Shown here: positions 50,975 to 60,363 of the stretch, one piece after another
Layout: every line of letters starts with the position of its first letter
How positions within the stretch are numbered: the first letter of the stretch is position 1
DNA from: Avichristensenella sp031549905
GTDB taxonomy: Bacteria; Bacillota; Clostridia; Christensenellales; Aristaeellaceae
Direction of reading: 5' to 3'
Assembly (NCBI GenBank): GCA_031549905.1
Contig: JAVBPC010000032.1
Location: 31,151 to 95,150 of the forward strand
DNA length: 64,000 bases
Notes under the pieces: generated by a model
What the model saw: the letters and a program-made list of their open reading frames with translations, nothing else
Database searches by the model: none
Told to the model about the DNA's origin: nothing
Program-made: the position numbers and the translations under genes

Positions 50975-52645
50975 TTACCCTTCGATTCTCTCAAAAGCGC
51001 TGTGTGCCGTGCGCCCCAGCAGCACTAGAGATGCCCAGCCAAGCATCGCCGCAACCCCCGCGATCAGCAACGTCAGCGGCAGAATGGTCAGCGTTGTTCC
51101 CGCCAGGAAATATGCGCCCACCCCCATCACAAACAGCACACCCCATGCAATCAGCATGCCTAGGATGGCGTTCATGTTCTGTTTAATGGCCTCCGTTTCG
51201 CTGTTCCAGCTCAGCTTCGGCTTGATGGTATCGGGAAGCATCGACAGCGCAAGGGGGCAAACCGCAACAACAGCGGAGAACAGCACTGTACCCAGCGCCA
51301 ACAGCGGCGATATCCCAAGCATCAGCACTGCCACTGTGCACATCAGCACCACACACAACAGCGTGCTCGAATAACCAAACAGGAATTTGCCGAGCACCTG
51401 TTTCCGAGGGGAAACAGGAATCACGCGCAGCAGGTAAAACAGCTTGCCCTCGCGGGAAAAGGAAGTCATGGCGCCCGTATTGATCACCCCAAGCGCCAGC
51501 GAAAGGGCCGCCAGCACCAGCAGCACAATCCGGGAATCCGCGGCGTTGTTCAGCAGCGACAGTATCTCCCGCATCTCCGGATCGGTTGTCATGCCCTGCA
51601 TCAGCATGGGCAAAAGCAACATCAGCGGTCCCATGATCAGCATGATTAAGCTATTGAGCGCGTATACGGGCGTGCGCAGGATGATCTTCCATTCGCGCAT
51701 GAAAAGCGCCCACACAACGCCGCGCTGGCGCGCCGTATCGCTGGTGATCTTGACCTTGCGCGTTCTTGCGGCGGCTTCCAGTTGCGCCATCGAGCCCGCG
51801 TAGTATATTTTATCCGCTACGAACACCACCAGGGCCAATGCAACCGCCGATACGCCAAGGAACAGCAACAGCGAACCCGTCTGTCCCAGCAAGGCTTCCG
51901 CAGCCCAGCCTGCGGGGGGGAACGCAGAAACAATGCTGTGCAGCAGTGCGGAACTGTTCTGGATCAGTTCCATCACCGCTTCAGGGGAAGTCAGGCTTTC
52001 CATTCGGGATGAAAGCATCGTCCAGCCTACGACATATATCAGCACAGCGGCAACCGCACTGATTGTGGTCATCAAGTCTCGCCTGCGCCACAGTGCATTG
52101 AAGCGCATCAGAACCAGCGAAACAAAACCGGAAAGCGCAAGTGGGATACAGGGCGCAACAAAAAGCATGAGCAGCGCCAGAAACCAGTACCCAACGCCTG
52201 CGCCGACGGTAACCCCGTAGACGACCAACGCCGGGGCCAGCAGCAGTGCCGTAGTACCGATCTCCCCCCCAAGCACCTGTGAGAATTTTGCCGCGAACAC
52301 CGTGCGCTGCGGAATTGGGAGCGCGGCCAGAAACTCAGTATCCTTTGAAAAAAAGAGCAGACCAATGAGATATACCAGGCCGAAAATGAACACAATCAAC
52401 ATCGAAGCCAACAGGATTACCCCAAGGAATATGCGCTCCATGCCAAGGGATTGGAACGTAGGCATGATGGCTGTCAGCATCCATGTATACAGGCCAATCA
52501 GCACGCCAATGGAAAGCACGGCAACAACGAAAACCGAGGCTTTTCCAAGCGCCCTTTTACGGTTTTCCTGCATCTCCGCACGCAGTGCGGACAGGCCAAA
52601 CCGCTGGCTCAGTTGCAGGCGGAGCAGGCGAAAGTACAGGCTCAT
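50975..52645 (-). CDS. ABC-2 type exporter permease
   Basis: 556 residues with many hydrophobic segments, consistent with a dozen or so membrane helices in two repeats. Together with the coupled ATPase it forms an ABC-2 exporter of unknown cargo. No substrate-specific motif is visible. The ATG overlaps the ATPase stop (ATGA), so assembly is probably coupled. The longer open frame upstream is a shadow of the ATPase. Confidence 0.88.
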   Translation of the reverse strand: MSLYFRLLRLQLSQRFGLSALRAEMQENRKRALGKASVFVVAVLSIGVLIGLYTWMLTAIMPTFQSLGMERIFLGVILLASMLIVFIFGLVYLIGLLFFSKDTEFLAALPIPQRTVFAAKFSQVLGGEIGTTALLLAPALVVYGVTVGAGVGYWFLALLMLFVAPCIPLALSGFVSLVLMRFNALWRRRDLMTTISAVAAVLIYVVGWTMLSSRMESLTSPEAVMELIQNSSALLHSIVSAFPPAGWAAEALLGQTGSLLLFLGVSAVALALVVFVADKIYYAGSMAQLEAAARTRKVKITSDTARQRGVVWALFMREWKIILRTPVYALNSLIMLIMGPLMLLLPMLMQGMTTDPEMREILSLLNNAADSRIVLLVLAALSLALGVINTGAMTSFSREGKLFYLLRVIPVSPRKQVLGKFLFGYSSTLLCVVLMCTVAVLMLGISPLLALGTVLFSAVVAVCPLALSMLPDTIKPKLSWNSETEAIKQNMNAILGMLIAWGVLFVMGVGAYFLAGTTLTILPLTLLIAGVAAMLGWASLVLLGRTAHSAFERIEG

Positions 52646-53376
52646 TCGCTCTCCCCCTCTCCCGTCAGCTCCAGGAACAGCGCCTCCAGCGATTCTCCTT
52701 TCTCGCCGGCGCGCAGCTCTTCCAGCGTGCCCACCGCGATCAGCTTGCCATGGTTGATGATGCCGATTCGGTCGCACAGCTTTTCGGCAACTTCCAGAAC
52801 ATGCGTGGAGAAGAATACCGTATTCCCCTGATCGCAATGCGCGCGCATTTCCAGCTTGAGCTGATGCGCAGCGCGGGGGTCCAGGCCGCTCATCGGCTCA
52901 TCCAGTATCCATAGCGGCGGGTTGTGCAGCAGTGCGCCGGTGACCGTCAGCTTTTGCCGCATGCCGCGCGAATAGGTGCGGATCAGGCTGCCCGCGGCAT
53001 CCTTGATCTCAAACATCGTCAGGTACTTTTCCATGCGTTCCAGCCGTGTTTTCTGGTCCACGCCGTACACATCGGCCAGGAAGTTAAGGTACTCCAGCCC
53101 TGTCAGCCGCTCGTATACATTCGCGGCGTCCGGCACAAACCCCATCGAGCGCTTGACATCTAGCGGCTCCTTGGCAATATCCTTGCCGTTTACCAGGATT
53201 CGCCCCGCATCTGCGTTGATGATGCCGCAAATCATCTTGATGGTGGTCGTTTTCCCTGCGCCGTTGGGGCCAATGAACCCGAATATCTCCCCCCGCTTGA
53301 CGTGAAGCGACAGCGAATCCACCGCTTTCACGCGTCCCTTGGCGTATGATTTGCTGATGTTTTCCAGTTGGAGCAT
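52642..53376 (-). CDS. ABC transporter ATP-binding protein
   Basis: 244 residues. Walker A GPNGAGKTTTIKM, signature YSRGMRQKL, Walker B WILDEPMSGLDP and the H-loop VFFSTHVLEV are all present. It is of the ABC-2 exporter group. ATG 53376 follows AAGGAG at ten bases. Upstream are two palindromic features that may bind a regulator, but no regulator gene is adjacent. Confidence 0.95.
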   Translation of the reverse strand: MLQLENISKSYAKGRVKAVDSLSLHVKRGEIFGFIGPNGAGKTTTIKMICGIINADAGRILVNGKDIAKEPLDVKRSMGFVPDAANVYERLTGLEYLNFLADVYGVDQKTRLERMEKYLTMFEIKDAAGSLIRTYSRGMRQKLTVTGALLHNPPLWILDEPMSGLDPRAAHQLKLEMRAHCDQGNTVFFSTHVLEVAEKLCDRIGIINHGKLIAVGTLEELRAGEKGESLEALFLELTGEGESE

Positions 53377-53393
53377 GGCTTGTATTCTCCTTT

Positions 53394-53461
53394 CGATGAT
53401 CGAAGGTTTGGGTGTCCACTGATTCATTCGCCAGCCATCCGGTGACTAGGTCAGTGGACAC
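53394..53461. promoter_or_regulatory. Palindromes upstream of the ABC exporter
   Basis: TTCGATGATCGAA (53394-53406) overlaps the ribosome-site side, and GTGTCCACTGA (53412-53422) is repeated inverted and perfectly as TCAGTGGACAC (53451-53461) with 28 bases between. No U-run, so terminator use for the preceding Fe-S gene is unlikely; operator sites are more plausible. Confidence 0.5.
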
Positions 53462-53480
53462 TTGGGAACAGTGCGAAGGA

Positions 53481-54350
53481 TCAGCAGTTGCTCAGACGTT
53501 GAACCGCCCAGCACGCGTGCTTGGCAATCACGGTGCGCGGATGCTCTGTCAGCGGCAACAGCAGCGGCAGATAGTGCGCATCCCCGCTGTTTCCGGCGGC
53601 CAGGCACGCCTGGGCTTGCAGGCGCTCCTTGCGCGCCTCATTCCGGCCAATGGATTTCGCGATGGCTTCCAGATCGTTTCCACCCGCCCGAAGCAGCTTT
53701 TCGATGGCAAACAGCGATTGTTCCAAAGGCTCCACTTCCGGCAGTCCTCCGTTGTGGGGACACACGCGCTGGCAGATTTCGCACCCAAGAGACCGCGTTC
53801 CCATCCCTGCTCGGTATGCCTCCGGCGCAGGTTCCCCGCGCAGCATGCAATTGCGCAAACACTTTTCGATCCGGAACCCTTCCTCTGTGATGGCGCCGCT
53901 GGGACATGCCTCCATGCACAGGCGGCACGATCCGCAGGTAGGTGCGGGCATCGGTTCGGACAGTGTCTCCGGGGGCAGATCACACAGCAGCGTTTGGAGC
54001 ACAAAACAGCTGCCCCACGCTTCATTCCGCACCAGTGTGTTCTTGCCGATTGAGCCAAATCCGGCGGATTGCGCCAGCGGCTTCTGCGGCAGTTCCCAAC
54101 GAACTTCCGCACGCACACCTTGTTCAGTGAGTTCATCAACCACGCGGTGAATGCCTTGATTTGCCCGCTGTGACGCGAAATAGTATGCGCTTACCTCCGC
54201 GTTTCCTTTTTCCCAGCGCCCAAACCAATGAAACGGCATTGCGGTAATCAGCACGCTTATCCAGCCGGGCACAGGCGCGGGAAGCAGCGCATAACGCGCA
54301 AACCCGCACTGCGCGGCCATCTCACCAATATCCATTGTAGCCTTGCGCAT
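53481..54350 (-). CDS. QueG-family double [4Fe-4S] protein, short and atypical
   Basis: 289 residues; canonical QueG is about 370-380. Two cluster motifs, CGSCRLCMEACP and CEICQRVCPHN, and GFGSIGKNTL are QueG-like, and a HEAT-like C-terminus follows. The segment where QueG has its VDxGPVxER catalytic stretch reads RWELPQKPLAQ, so the usual catalytic aspartate appears missing. It may not be an epoxyqueuosine reductase. ATG 54350 follows GGAGG. Confidence 0.8.
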   Translation of the reverse strand: MRKATMDIGEMAAQCGFARYALLPAPVPGWISVLITAMPFHWFGRWEKGNAEVSAYYFASQRANQGIHRVVDELTEQGVRAEVRWELPQKPLAQSAGFGSIGKNTLVRNEAWGSCFVLQTLLCDLPPETLSEPMPAPTCGSCRLCMEACPSGAITEEGFRIEKCLRNCMLRGEPAPEAYRAGMGTRSLGCEICQRVCPHNGGLPEVEPLEQSLFAIEKLLRAGGNDLEAIAKSIGRNEARKERLQAQACLAAGNSGDAHYLPLLLPLTEHPRTVIAKHACWAVQRLSNC

Positions 54351-54388
54351 GCGGGTTCACCTCCGGGCCCTATTATATAGCTTCTCCT

Positions 54389-57226
54389 CTATGCTTTTCC
54401 AGCCTTCTTGACCAAACGCTTCAAATATGCGCCTGTAAAGCTCCCTTCCACGGCGGAAACCGCTTCCGGCGTTCCCTCGGCCACGATCTGGCCGCCCATG
54501 TTGCCGCCCTCCGGCCCCAGGTCAATCAGCCAGTCGGCGGTCTTGATCACATCCAGGTTGTGCTCGATGATCAGTACGGAATTCCCCTGATCCACCAGCC
54601 GTTGCAGCACTTGCACCAGCCTGTCCACATCCGCCATGTGCAGGCCTGTCGTCGGCTCATCAAGCACATAGACGGTGCGGCCGGTCCCTTTGCGGGAAAG
54701 TTCCGTGGAGAGCTTGACGCGCTGCGCCTCGCCGCCTGACAGCGTAGTGGACGGCTGGCCCAGCTTGATGTATCCAAGCCCCACATCCTGCAAGGTTTGC
54801 AGCTTCCGCGCAATCAGATGATGGTTTTCAAAGAACTCAACCGCTTCATCCACCGTCATTTCCAGCACATCATAGATGCTTTTTCCGCGGTAGAGCACCT
54901 CCAGCGTTTCGCGGTTGTAGCGCTTGCCTTTGCACACATCGCACGGCACATAGATATCCGGCAGAAAGTGCATTTCGATCTTCACGATACCGTCGCCGGA
55001 ACACGCTTCACAGCGGCCCCCCTTGACATTGAAGCTGAAACGGTTCTCCAGGTATCCACGCGCTTTCGCATCGGGCGTTGCGGCATACACCTTGCGGATC
55101 AAGTCAAACATGCCAGTATAGGTCGCCGGGTTTGAGCGCGGTGTGCGGCCGATGGGCGTCTGGTCAATGGCGATGATCTTGTCCAGCTGCTCCTCGCCTT
55201 CGATGGTGTCATACGCTCCGGGGCGCGCGCGGGAACGGTTCAGATCGCGGGAAAGCGCTTTGAACAGAATCTCGTTGACGAGAGATGATTTGCCGCTGCC
55301 GGATACGCCCGTCACGCATGTCATCACGCCAAGCGGAATCTTTACAGTAATGTTTTGCAGGTTATTTGTTCTGGCGCCTTTCACCGTCAGGAAACCTGTG
55401 GGCTTCCGGCGCTTTTTCGGTACGGGGATGACCCGCTTGCCGCTCAGGTACTGCCCGGTGATCGACTCGTTGCACGCACAGATTTCATCGAGCGTGCCCT
55501 GTGCCACCAGATGGCCGCCGTGCATGCCTGCGCCGGGGCCTATATCCACGATGACATCGGCCTCGTGCATCGTATCTTCGTCGTGCTCCACCACGATCAG
55601 CGTGTTGCCAAGGTCACGCAGGCTTTTCAGCGTGCTGAGCAGCTTTTCGTTATCGCGCTGATGCAGGCCGATGGACGGTTCATCCAGAATGTACAGCACG
55701 CCCACCAGCGATGAACCGATCTGCGTCGCCAGGCGAATGCGCTGTGCTTCGCCGCCGGACAGCGTGCCCGCCGCGCGGGACAGCGTAAGGTACGAAAGCC
55801 CCACGTTCACCAGGAATCCAAGCCGCGCGTTGATCTCCTTGAGGATTTGGGCGGCGATCATCGTGTGCTTTTCGGACAGCTCAAGGCCTTGGAAGAACCG
55901 CCGCGTTTCCACCACCGAAAGGTTGCTGACCTGCGCGATGGAACGGTCGCCCACCGTGACCGCCAGGGATTCGGGGCGCAGCCTCTGCCCCTGGCAATCC
56001 GGGCAAGGCGTGTCCATCATCATCTCTTCGTACATGTCGCGCATGCCCTGGGAGCTGGTCTCCTTGTATTTGCGCTCCTGGTTGGGAATGATGCCCTCAA
56101 ACGGCGATGTGAACGTCATCACGCGCTCGCCGTTGTGATACTGCACTTCGATTTTCTCGCCCTTGGTGCCGTACAGCAGCACCTCCAGCGCGATGGGCGG
56201 CAGGTCCTTCACAGGCACATCCAGGGGAAAATCATAATGCTTCGCCAGCGCGCTGTAGTACACCATCGCCATGCTGGAATCGGACATCGTGTTCCAGCCG
56301 GAGGCGACGATCGCGCCTTGGTTCAGCGACAGCGTCTTGTTGGGAACAATGCAGTCCGGGTCCACCCGGCGCAGCGTGCCAAGGCCCGTGCAGGTAGGGC
56401 ACGCGCCAAACGGGCTGTTAAAGGAGAACATGCGGGGCGCCAGCTCTTCAATGCTGATGCCGCATTCCGGGCAGGCGTAGTTCTGCGAAAACAGGATATC
56501 TTCCCCGTCTTCGCCGGTATTCACCAAGGCAAGGCCGCCGCTTTGCGCCACGGCGGTTTCCAGTGAACTGGCAAGGCGGGAAGCCACATCTTCCTTGACA
56601 AACAGGCGGTCTACAACAACATCAATGGAATGCTTTTTCTGTTTGTTGAGCTTAGGCGGCTCGCTCGTTTCGTACATTTCACCGTCGATCCGCACGCGAA
56701 CAAAACCGGACTTCTGCATCTCTTCAAACATTTTGGCATATTCGCCCTTGCGCTGGCGCACTACCGGCGCCATCACGGTAAGGCGTGTCCTTTCGGGCAA
56801 AGACATGATCTGGTCAACCATCTGGTCAATCGTTTGCTGGTGGATTTCCTTGCCGCATTTGGGACAATGCGGTATACCGATGCGCGCGTACAGGAGGCGA
56901 AGGTAGTCGTGAATCTCCGTGACCGTGCCGACAGTGGAGCGCGGGTTGCGGCTGGTTGTCTTCTGGTCGATGGAGATCGCGGGCGACAGCCCCTCAATCA
57001 GGTCAACATCCGGTTTTTCCATTTGACCCAGAAATTGGCGCGCGTACGCGGACAGGGATTCCACGTAGCGGCGCTGCCCTTCCGCGTAGATTGTATCAAA
57101 CGCCAGCGACGACTTGCCGCTTCCGGACAGGCCGGTAAATACCACCAGCTTATCTCTGGGAATCTCCAGGTTGATATTTTTCAGGTTGTGCTCGCGTGCG
57201 CCTTTGATGATGAGCGTATCCTTCAC
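54389..57226 (-). CDS. uvrA: Excinuclease ABC subunit A
   Basis: Damage-recognition ATPase of nucleotide excision repair. 945 residues. First Walker A GLSGSGKSSLAFDT, second GVSGSGKSSLVNE, two LSGGEAQRI/V signatures, and zinc-finger CxxC sets including CEACSGDG...CDVCKG. GTG start follows AGGAGG. A candidate LexA site lies 18 bases upstream. Unlike the usual uvrB-uvrA operon, two VOC genes and a repeat element separate it from uvrB. Confidence 0.98.
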   Translation of the reverse strand: MKDTLIIKGAREHNLKNINLEIPRDKLVVFTGLSGSGKSSLAFDTIYAEGQRRYVESLSAYARQFLGQMEKPDVDLIEGLSPAISIDQKTTSRNPRSTVGTVTEIHDYLRLLYARIGIPHCPKCGKEIHQQTIDQMVDQIMSLPERTRLTVMAPVVRQRKGEYAKMFEEMQKSGFVRVRIDGEMYETSEPPKLNKQKKHSIDVVVDRLFVKEDVASRLASSLETAVAQSGGLALVNTGEDGEDILFSQNYACPECGISIEELAPRMFSFNSPFGACPTCTGLGTLRRVDPDCIVPNKTLSLNQGAIVASGWNTMSDSSMAMVYYSALAKHYDFPLDVPVKDLPPIALEVLLYGTKGEKIEVQYHNGERVMTFTSPFEGIIPNQERKYKETSSQGMRDMYEEMMMDTPCPDCQGQRLRPESLAVTVGDRSIAQVSNLSVVETRRFFQGLELSEKHTMIAAQILKEINARLGFLVNVGLSYLTLSRAAGTLSGGEAQRIRLATQIGSSLVGVLYILDEPSIGLHQRDNEKLLSTLKSLRDLGNTLIVVEHDEDTMHEADVIVDIGPGAGMHGGHLVAQGTLDEICACNESITGQYLSGKRVIPVPKKRRKPTGFLTVKGARTNNLQNITVKIPLGVMTCVTGVSGSGKSSLVNEILFKALSRDLNRSRARPGAYDTIEGEEQLDKIIAIDQTPIGRTPRSNPATYTGMFDLIRKVYAATPDAKARGYLENRFSFNVKGGRCEACSGDGIVKIEMHFLPDIYVPCDVCKGKRYNRETLEVLYRGKSIYDVLEMTVDEAVEFFENHHLIARKLQTLQDVGLGYIKLGQPSTTLSGGEAQRVKLSTELSRKGTGRTVYVLDEPTTGLHMADVDRLVQVLQRLVDQGNSVLIIEHNLDVIKTADWLIDLGPEGGNMGGQIVAEGTPEAVSAVEGSFTGAYLKRLVKKAGKA

Positions 57227-57243
57227 GTTGTCCTCCTGTGGCT

Positions 57244-57255
57244 GAACGGGGGTTC
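57244..57255. promoter_or_regulatory. Candidate LexA site of uvrA
   Basis: GAAC-GGGG-GTTC, a perfect GAAC-N4-GTTC. It also overlaps a small GC hairpin (CGGGGG-AA-CCCCCG), which is a caveat. No clear -10 was found in the short stretch left. Confidence 0.5.
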
Positions 57256-57281
57256 CCCCGGTGATGATGTGGTCAGGCTCC

Positions 57282-57445
57282 AGGTAAGCGCTGATTTATT
57301 CGCCGGATGGATGGCGAGGCGAATTTTTGTCAGATGTGGCGTGCAAAAACCGAAGGCGTAGCAGCGCTACGTCGAGGTCTTTTGCGGGTCACAGATGGCA
57401 GAAATGCGTCCGCCAGCCGTTCGGCGAATGGATCAGCGCTTACCT
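57282..57445. repeat. Intergenic long-hairpin element, copy 2
   Basis: About 164 bases between uvrA and the first VOC gene. Outer arms (57282-57321 and 57407-57445) share TAAGCGCTGAT in inverted orientation and stay complementary over about 38 bases, including two T-G-type positions. The inner core at 57351-57376 is identical to copy 1. A TA marks each end, and the right end supplies the VOC stop codon. The sequence of the outer arms is unlike that of copy 1. Confidence 0.88.
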
Positions 57446-57835
57446 TGCCTGCGGGGATGACGGATCTATCTGCATAAACTCAATGGCGTTTCCGTCCGGG
57501 TCATCCGCCCAGCACTGCCAGTTGCCATCCTTGCCCTGCTGGGGTTTCACGCGCACAAATACGCCGGCTTTTTCCAGGGTTTGCGCGGTTTCGTGGATGT
57601 CATCCACCTCAAGGCACAGGTGCAGGTAGCTGCCGGGTTTTGGGTCGTAATCCGGCTTGGCATAGAAGAACTCGACAAACTGGCCTTCCGCCACCTTCAC
57701 ATATTCTATCCAGGGCTTGCCATCGTTTCCGGCAAGGGAGAATGCGTGCTTGCAGCCGAGCTGCTCACAGTAGAAGCGCAGCGTGACCTGCATGTCGCGC
57801 ACGACATAGGCGGTGTGGGCGATCCTTGTAATCAT
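57440..57835 (-). CDS. VOC-family (glyoxalase-like) protein, copy 1
   Basis: 131 residues of the vicinal-oxygen-chelate fold: IAHTAYVVRDMQVTLRFYCE, a central GSYLHLCLEVDDIHE, and DDPDGNAIEFMQI. Metal ligands expected of glyoxalase I are not all visible, so the reaction is open. ATG 57835 follows GGAGGG. It is a tandem paralogue of the next gene; its frame is cut at Arg-TAA where the repeat begins, one residue short of its sister. Confidence 0.88.
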   Translation of the reverse strand: MITRIAHTAYVVRDMQVTLRFYCEQLGCKHAFSLAGNDGKPWIEYVKVAEGQFVEFFYAKPDYDPKPGSYLHLCLEVDDIHETAQTLEKAGVFVRVKPQQGKDGNWQCWADDPDGNAIEFMQIDPSSPQAR

Positions 57836-57875
57836 AGGGACCCTCCTAGCTTTTTCTCTTGATTTGGGGTTGATT

Positions 57876-58274
57876 TCAGGCCCTTGCCTGCGGAGACGAT
57901 GGGTTGATCTGCATGAATTCGATGGCGTTCCCATCCGGGTCATCGACCCAACACCGCCAGTTGCCGCTTTTCCCCTGCTGCGGTTTTTCACGCAACACCA
58001 TGCCGGATTCTTCCAGCGCTTGTGCGGTTTTGTGAACATCATCCACCGCAAGGCACAGGTGCAGATAGCTGCCGGACTTGGGATCGTAATCAGGCCTGGC
58101 ATAAAAAAGTTCAAGAAGCTGGCCTTCCGCTATCTTCACACACTCGGCTTTGGGCCTGCCGTCATCTCCGGGAAGGGTAAACGCGTGCTCGAAGCCCAGC
58201 TGCCCGCAATAAAAGCGCAGGGTAGCCTGCATATCGCGCGCAACATAGGCGATGTGGGCGATCGTCGCAATCAT
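57876..58274 (-). CDS. VOC-family (glyoxalase-like) protein, copy 2
   Basis: 132 residues, very similar to the neighbour along the whole length (IAHIAYVARDMQATLRFYCG, KSGSYLHLCLAVDDVHK, DDPDGNAIEFMQI). The C-terminus reads PQARA then stop. A tandem duplication is clear from sequence. Function unknown; possible lyase, dioxygenase-like or drug-binding role. GGAG precedes the ATG. Between uvrB and uvrA, so it may be swept into the damage response. Confidence 0.88.
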   Translation of the reverse strand: MIATIAHIAYVARDMQATLRFYCGQLGFEHAFTLPGDDGRPKAECVKIAEGQLLELFYARPDYDPKSGSYLHLCLAVDDVHKTAQALEESGMVLREKPQQGKSGNWRCWVDDPDGNAIEFMQINPSSPQARA

Positions 58275-58286
58275 GCTGATGCTCCT

Positions 58287-60302
58287 TTACCGTTTCCGCT
58301 TTTTCGGATGCTTGCGCCCCGTAGGTTGCGGGGAGCCTTCAGCCACCTTGGGCTGGCCGCGCAGCTCAAAGAGCTTGTCGCGCAAGTTCGCGGCGCGCTC
58401 AAAGTCCAGGTTTTGCGCGGCGGAGAGCATGCTGCCTTCCAGCGACTGAATCAGCGCATGGCGTTCCTCTTCCGTCAGCACACCGCCCGCCTTTTCCTCG
58501 GCGGCCTGCGTGATCGCCAGCAGCGCGCGCACCGTGCTGTGGATGGATTCCGGCGTAATGCCGTTTGCCTCGTTGTACGCCATCTGCAGCGCGCGGCGGC
58601 GGTTGGTTTCCCGGATGGCGCGCTCCATGCTGTCGGTCATCTGGTCAGCGTACATGATCACGCGGCCGTCGGCGTTTCGGGCAGCACGCCCAATCGTCTG
58701 AATCAGGGACGTTTCCGAGCGCAGGAAGCCCTCTTTATCGGCATCCAGGATCGCCACCAGCGCAACCTCCGGCAGGTCAAGGCCCTCGCGCAGCAGGTTG
58801 ATGCCCACCAGCACATCGTAGTCGCCCAGGCGCAGCCCGCGCAGCAGTTCGGTGCGCTCCAGGGTTTTGATATCCGAATGCAGGTAGCGCACGCGGATAT
58901 CCAGCCCCTTGAGGTAGTCTGTCAGGCTTTCAGACATCTTTTTGGTCAGCGTCGTCACCAGCACACGGTTTCCGTTTGACACAACGCGGTTGATCTCGCC
59001 GACCAGGTCATCCACCTGGCCGGTTGCCGGGCGCATGATGATTTCAGGATCAATCAGGCCCGTTGGGCGGATGATCTGCTCTACGGTGTTCTGCGTTCTG
59101 GTCGTCTCATACGGCCCGGGCGTTGCGCTGACGTAAATGCGCTGATGGATGCGCTTTTCGAATTCCTCAAAGCGCAGCGGCCGGTTATCGAACGCGGAAG
59201 GCAGGCGGAACCCGTATTCCACCAGTGCCTCTTTCCGCGCGCGGTCGCCGTTGAACATGGCGCGGATCTGCGGCACGGAAACATGCGATTCATCGATGAA
59301 GCAGATAAAATCCTTCGGGAAGTAATCCAGCAGCGTGTACGGCGCGTCGCCCGGCTTTCTGCCGTCAAAATAGCGGGAGTAGTTCTCGATGCCGTTGCAC
59401 ATGCCGATCTCGCGCAGCATTTCTATGTCGTACTGCGTGCGCTGGCGCAGGCGCTGGGCCTCCAGCAGGCGGTTGTCCTGCTGCAACTCCTCCGCGCGAA
59501 GTTCCAGATCACGCTCAATTTCACCGATGGCCTGATCGATATGCTCCCGGCTGGTTGCGTAATGCGATGCGGGAAAGAGCGCCATGTGGCGCATCTGCGA
59601 CAGGGAATGCCCGTTCGTTGTGTCCACATGGGAAATGCGCTCGATCTCATCACCGAAAAATTCGATGCGCACTGCGCGGTCATGCTGGGATACGGGGATG
59701 ATCTCCACCGTATCGCCGCGCACGCGAAAGCTCCCGCGCTCAAACTCAAAATCGTTGCGCAGGTATTGGATCTCGACCAGCTTACGAAGCAGCCGATCCC
59801 TGTCCATGCGCATGCCCGGGCGCAGGGAAAGCATCATCCCCTCATATTCGCTCGGGTCGCCCATGGAATAAATGCAAGAAACGGACGCGACAACGATGAC
59901 ATCCCGCCTTTCGCGCAGCGATGCTGTGGCGCTGTGGCGCAGGCGGTCGATCTCATCGTTGATGGACGCGTCCTTTTCGATATAGGTATCGGATGATGCG
60001 ATGTATGCTTCCGGCTGGTAATAGTCGTAATAGCTGACGAAATATTCCACTGCGCTGTCGGGGAAGAATTCGCGGAATTCCGCGCACAGCTGTGCGGCAA
60101 GCGTCTTGTTGTGCGCGATGACAAGCGTTGGGCGCTGTACCTTTTCGATGACGCTGGCCATGGTGAAGGTTTTGCCGGAACCAGTGACGCCCAGCAGCAC
60201 CTGCTCAGAAAGGCCGTCCGCCACGCCGCGGGCCAAGCCGTCTATTGCCAGCGGCTGATCCCCCTGCGCCTGAAACGGCGCGCGTAAAACAAACTTGTCC
60301 AT
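58287..60302 (-). CDS. uvrB: Excinuclease ABC subunit B
   Basis: Helicase-like damage verifier of nucleotide excision repair. 671 residues. Walker A GVTGSGKTFT, the beta-hairpin region YYDYYQPEAY, DESH motif, and the C-terminal UVR domain (ALIQSLEGSMLSAAQNLDFE). ATG 60302 follows GGGAGG at four bases; the open frame upstream is only leader. It has a sigma-A promoter overlapped by a perfect SOS-type site, so it should be damage-inducible. Confidence 0.98.
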   Translation of the reverse strand: MDKFVLRAPFQAQGDQPLAIDGLARGVADGLSEQVLLGVTGSGKTFTMASVIEKVQRPTLVIAHNKTLAAQLCAEFREFFPDSAVEYFVSYYDYYQPEAYIASSDTYIEKDASINDEIDRLRHSATASLRERRDVIVVASVSCIYSMGDPSEYEGMMLSLRPGMRMDRDRLLRKLVEIQYLRNDFEFERGSFRVRGDTVEIIPVSQHDRAVRIEFFGDEIERISHVDTTNGHSLSQMRHMALFPASHYATSREHIDQAIGEIERDLELRAEELQQDNRLLEAQRLRQRTQYDIEMLREIGMCNGIENYSRYFDGRKPGDAPYTLLDYFPKDFICFIDESHVSVPQIRAMFNGDRARKEALVEYGFRLPSAFDNRPLRFEEFEKRIHQRIYVSATPGPYETTRTQNTVEQIIRPTGLIDPEIIMRPATGQVDDLVGEINRVVSNGNRVLVTTLTKKMSESLTDYLKGLDIRVRYLHSDIKTLERTELLRGLRLGDYDVLVGINLLREGLDLPEVALVAILDADKEGFLRSETSLIQTIGRAARNADGRVIMYADQMTDSMERAIRETNRRRALQMAYNEANGITPESIHSTVRALLAITQAAEEKAGGVLTEEERHALIQSLEGSMLSAAQNLDFERAANLRDKLFELRGQPKVAEGSPQPTGRKHPKKRKR

Positions 60303-60328
60303 ACTGCCTCCCAGCGTGTTTGTGCCCC

Positions 60329-60363
60329 AGTATAGCACACATAGAAGGAAAGAACAAGTGTTC
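60329..60363 (-). promoter_or_regulatory. uvrB promoter with overlapping LexA site
   Basis: On the minus strand TTGTTC, 17 bases, TATACT (60329-60334). The palindrome GAACACTTGTTC on that strand (60352-60363), which fits GAAC-N4-GTTC, overlaps the -35, a classic repressor position. Confidence 0.8.
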
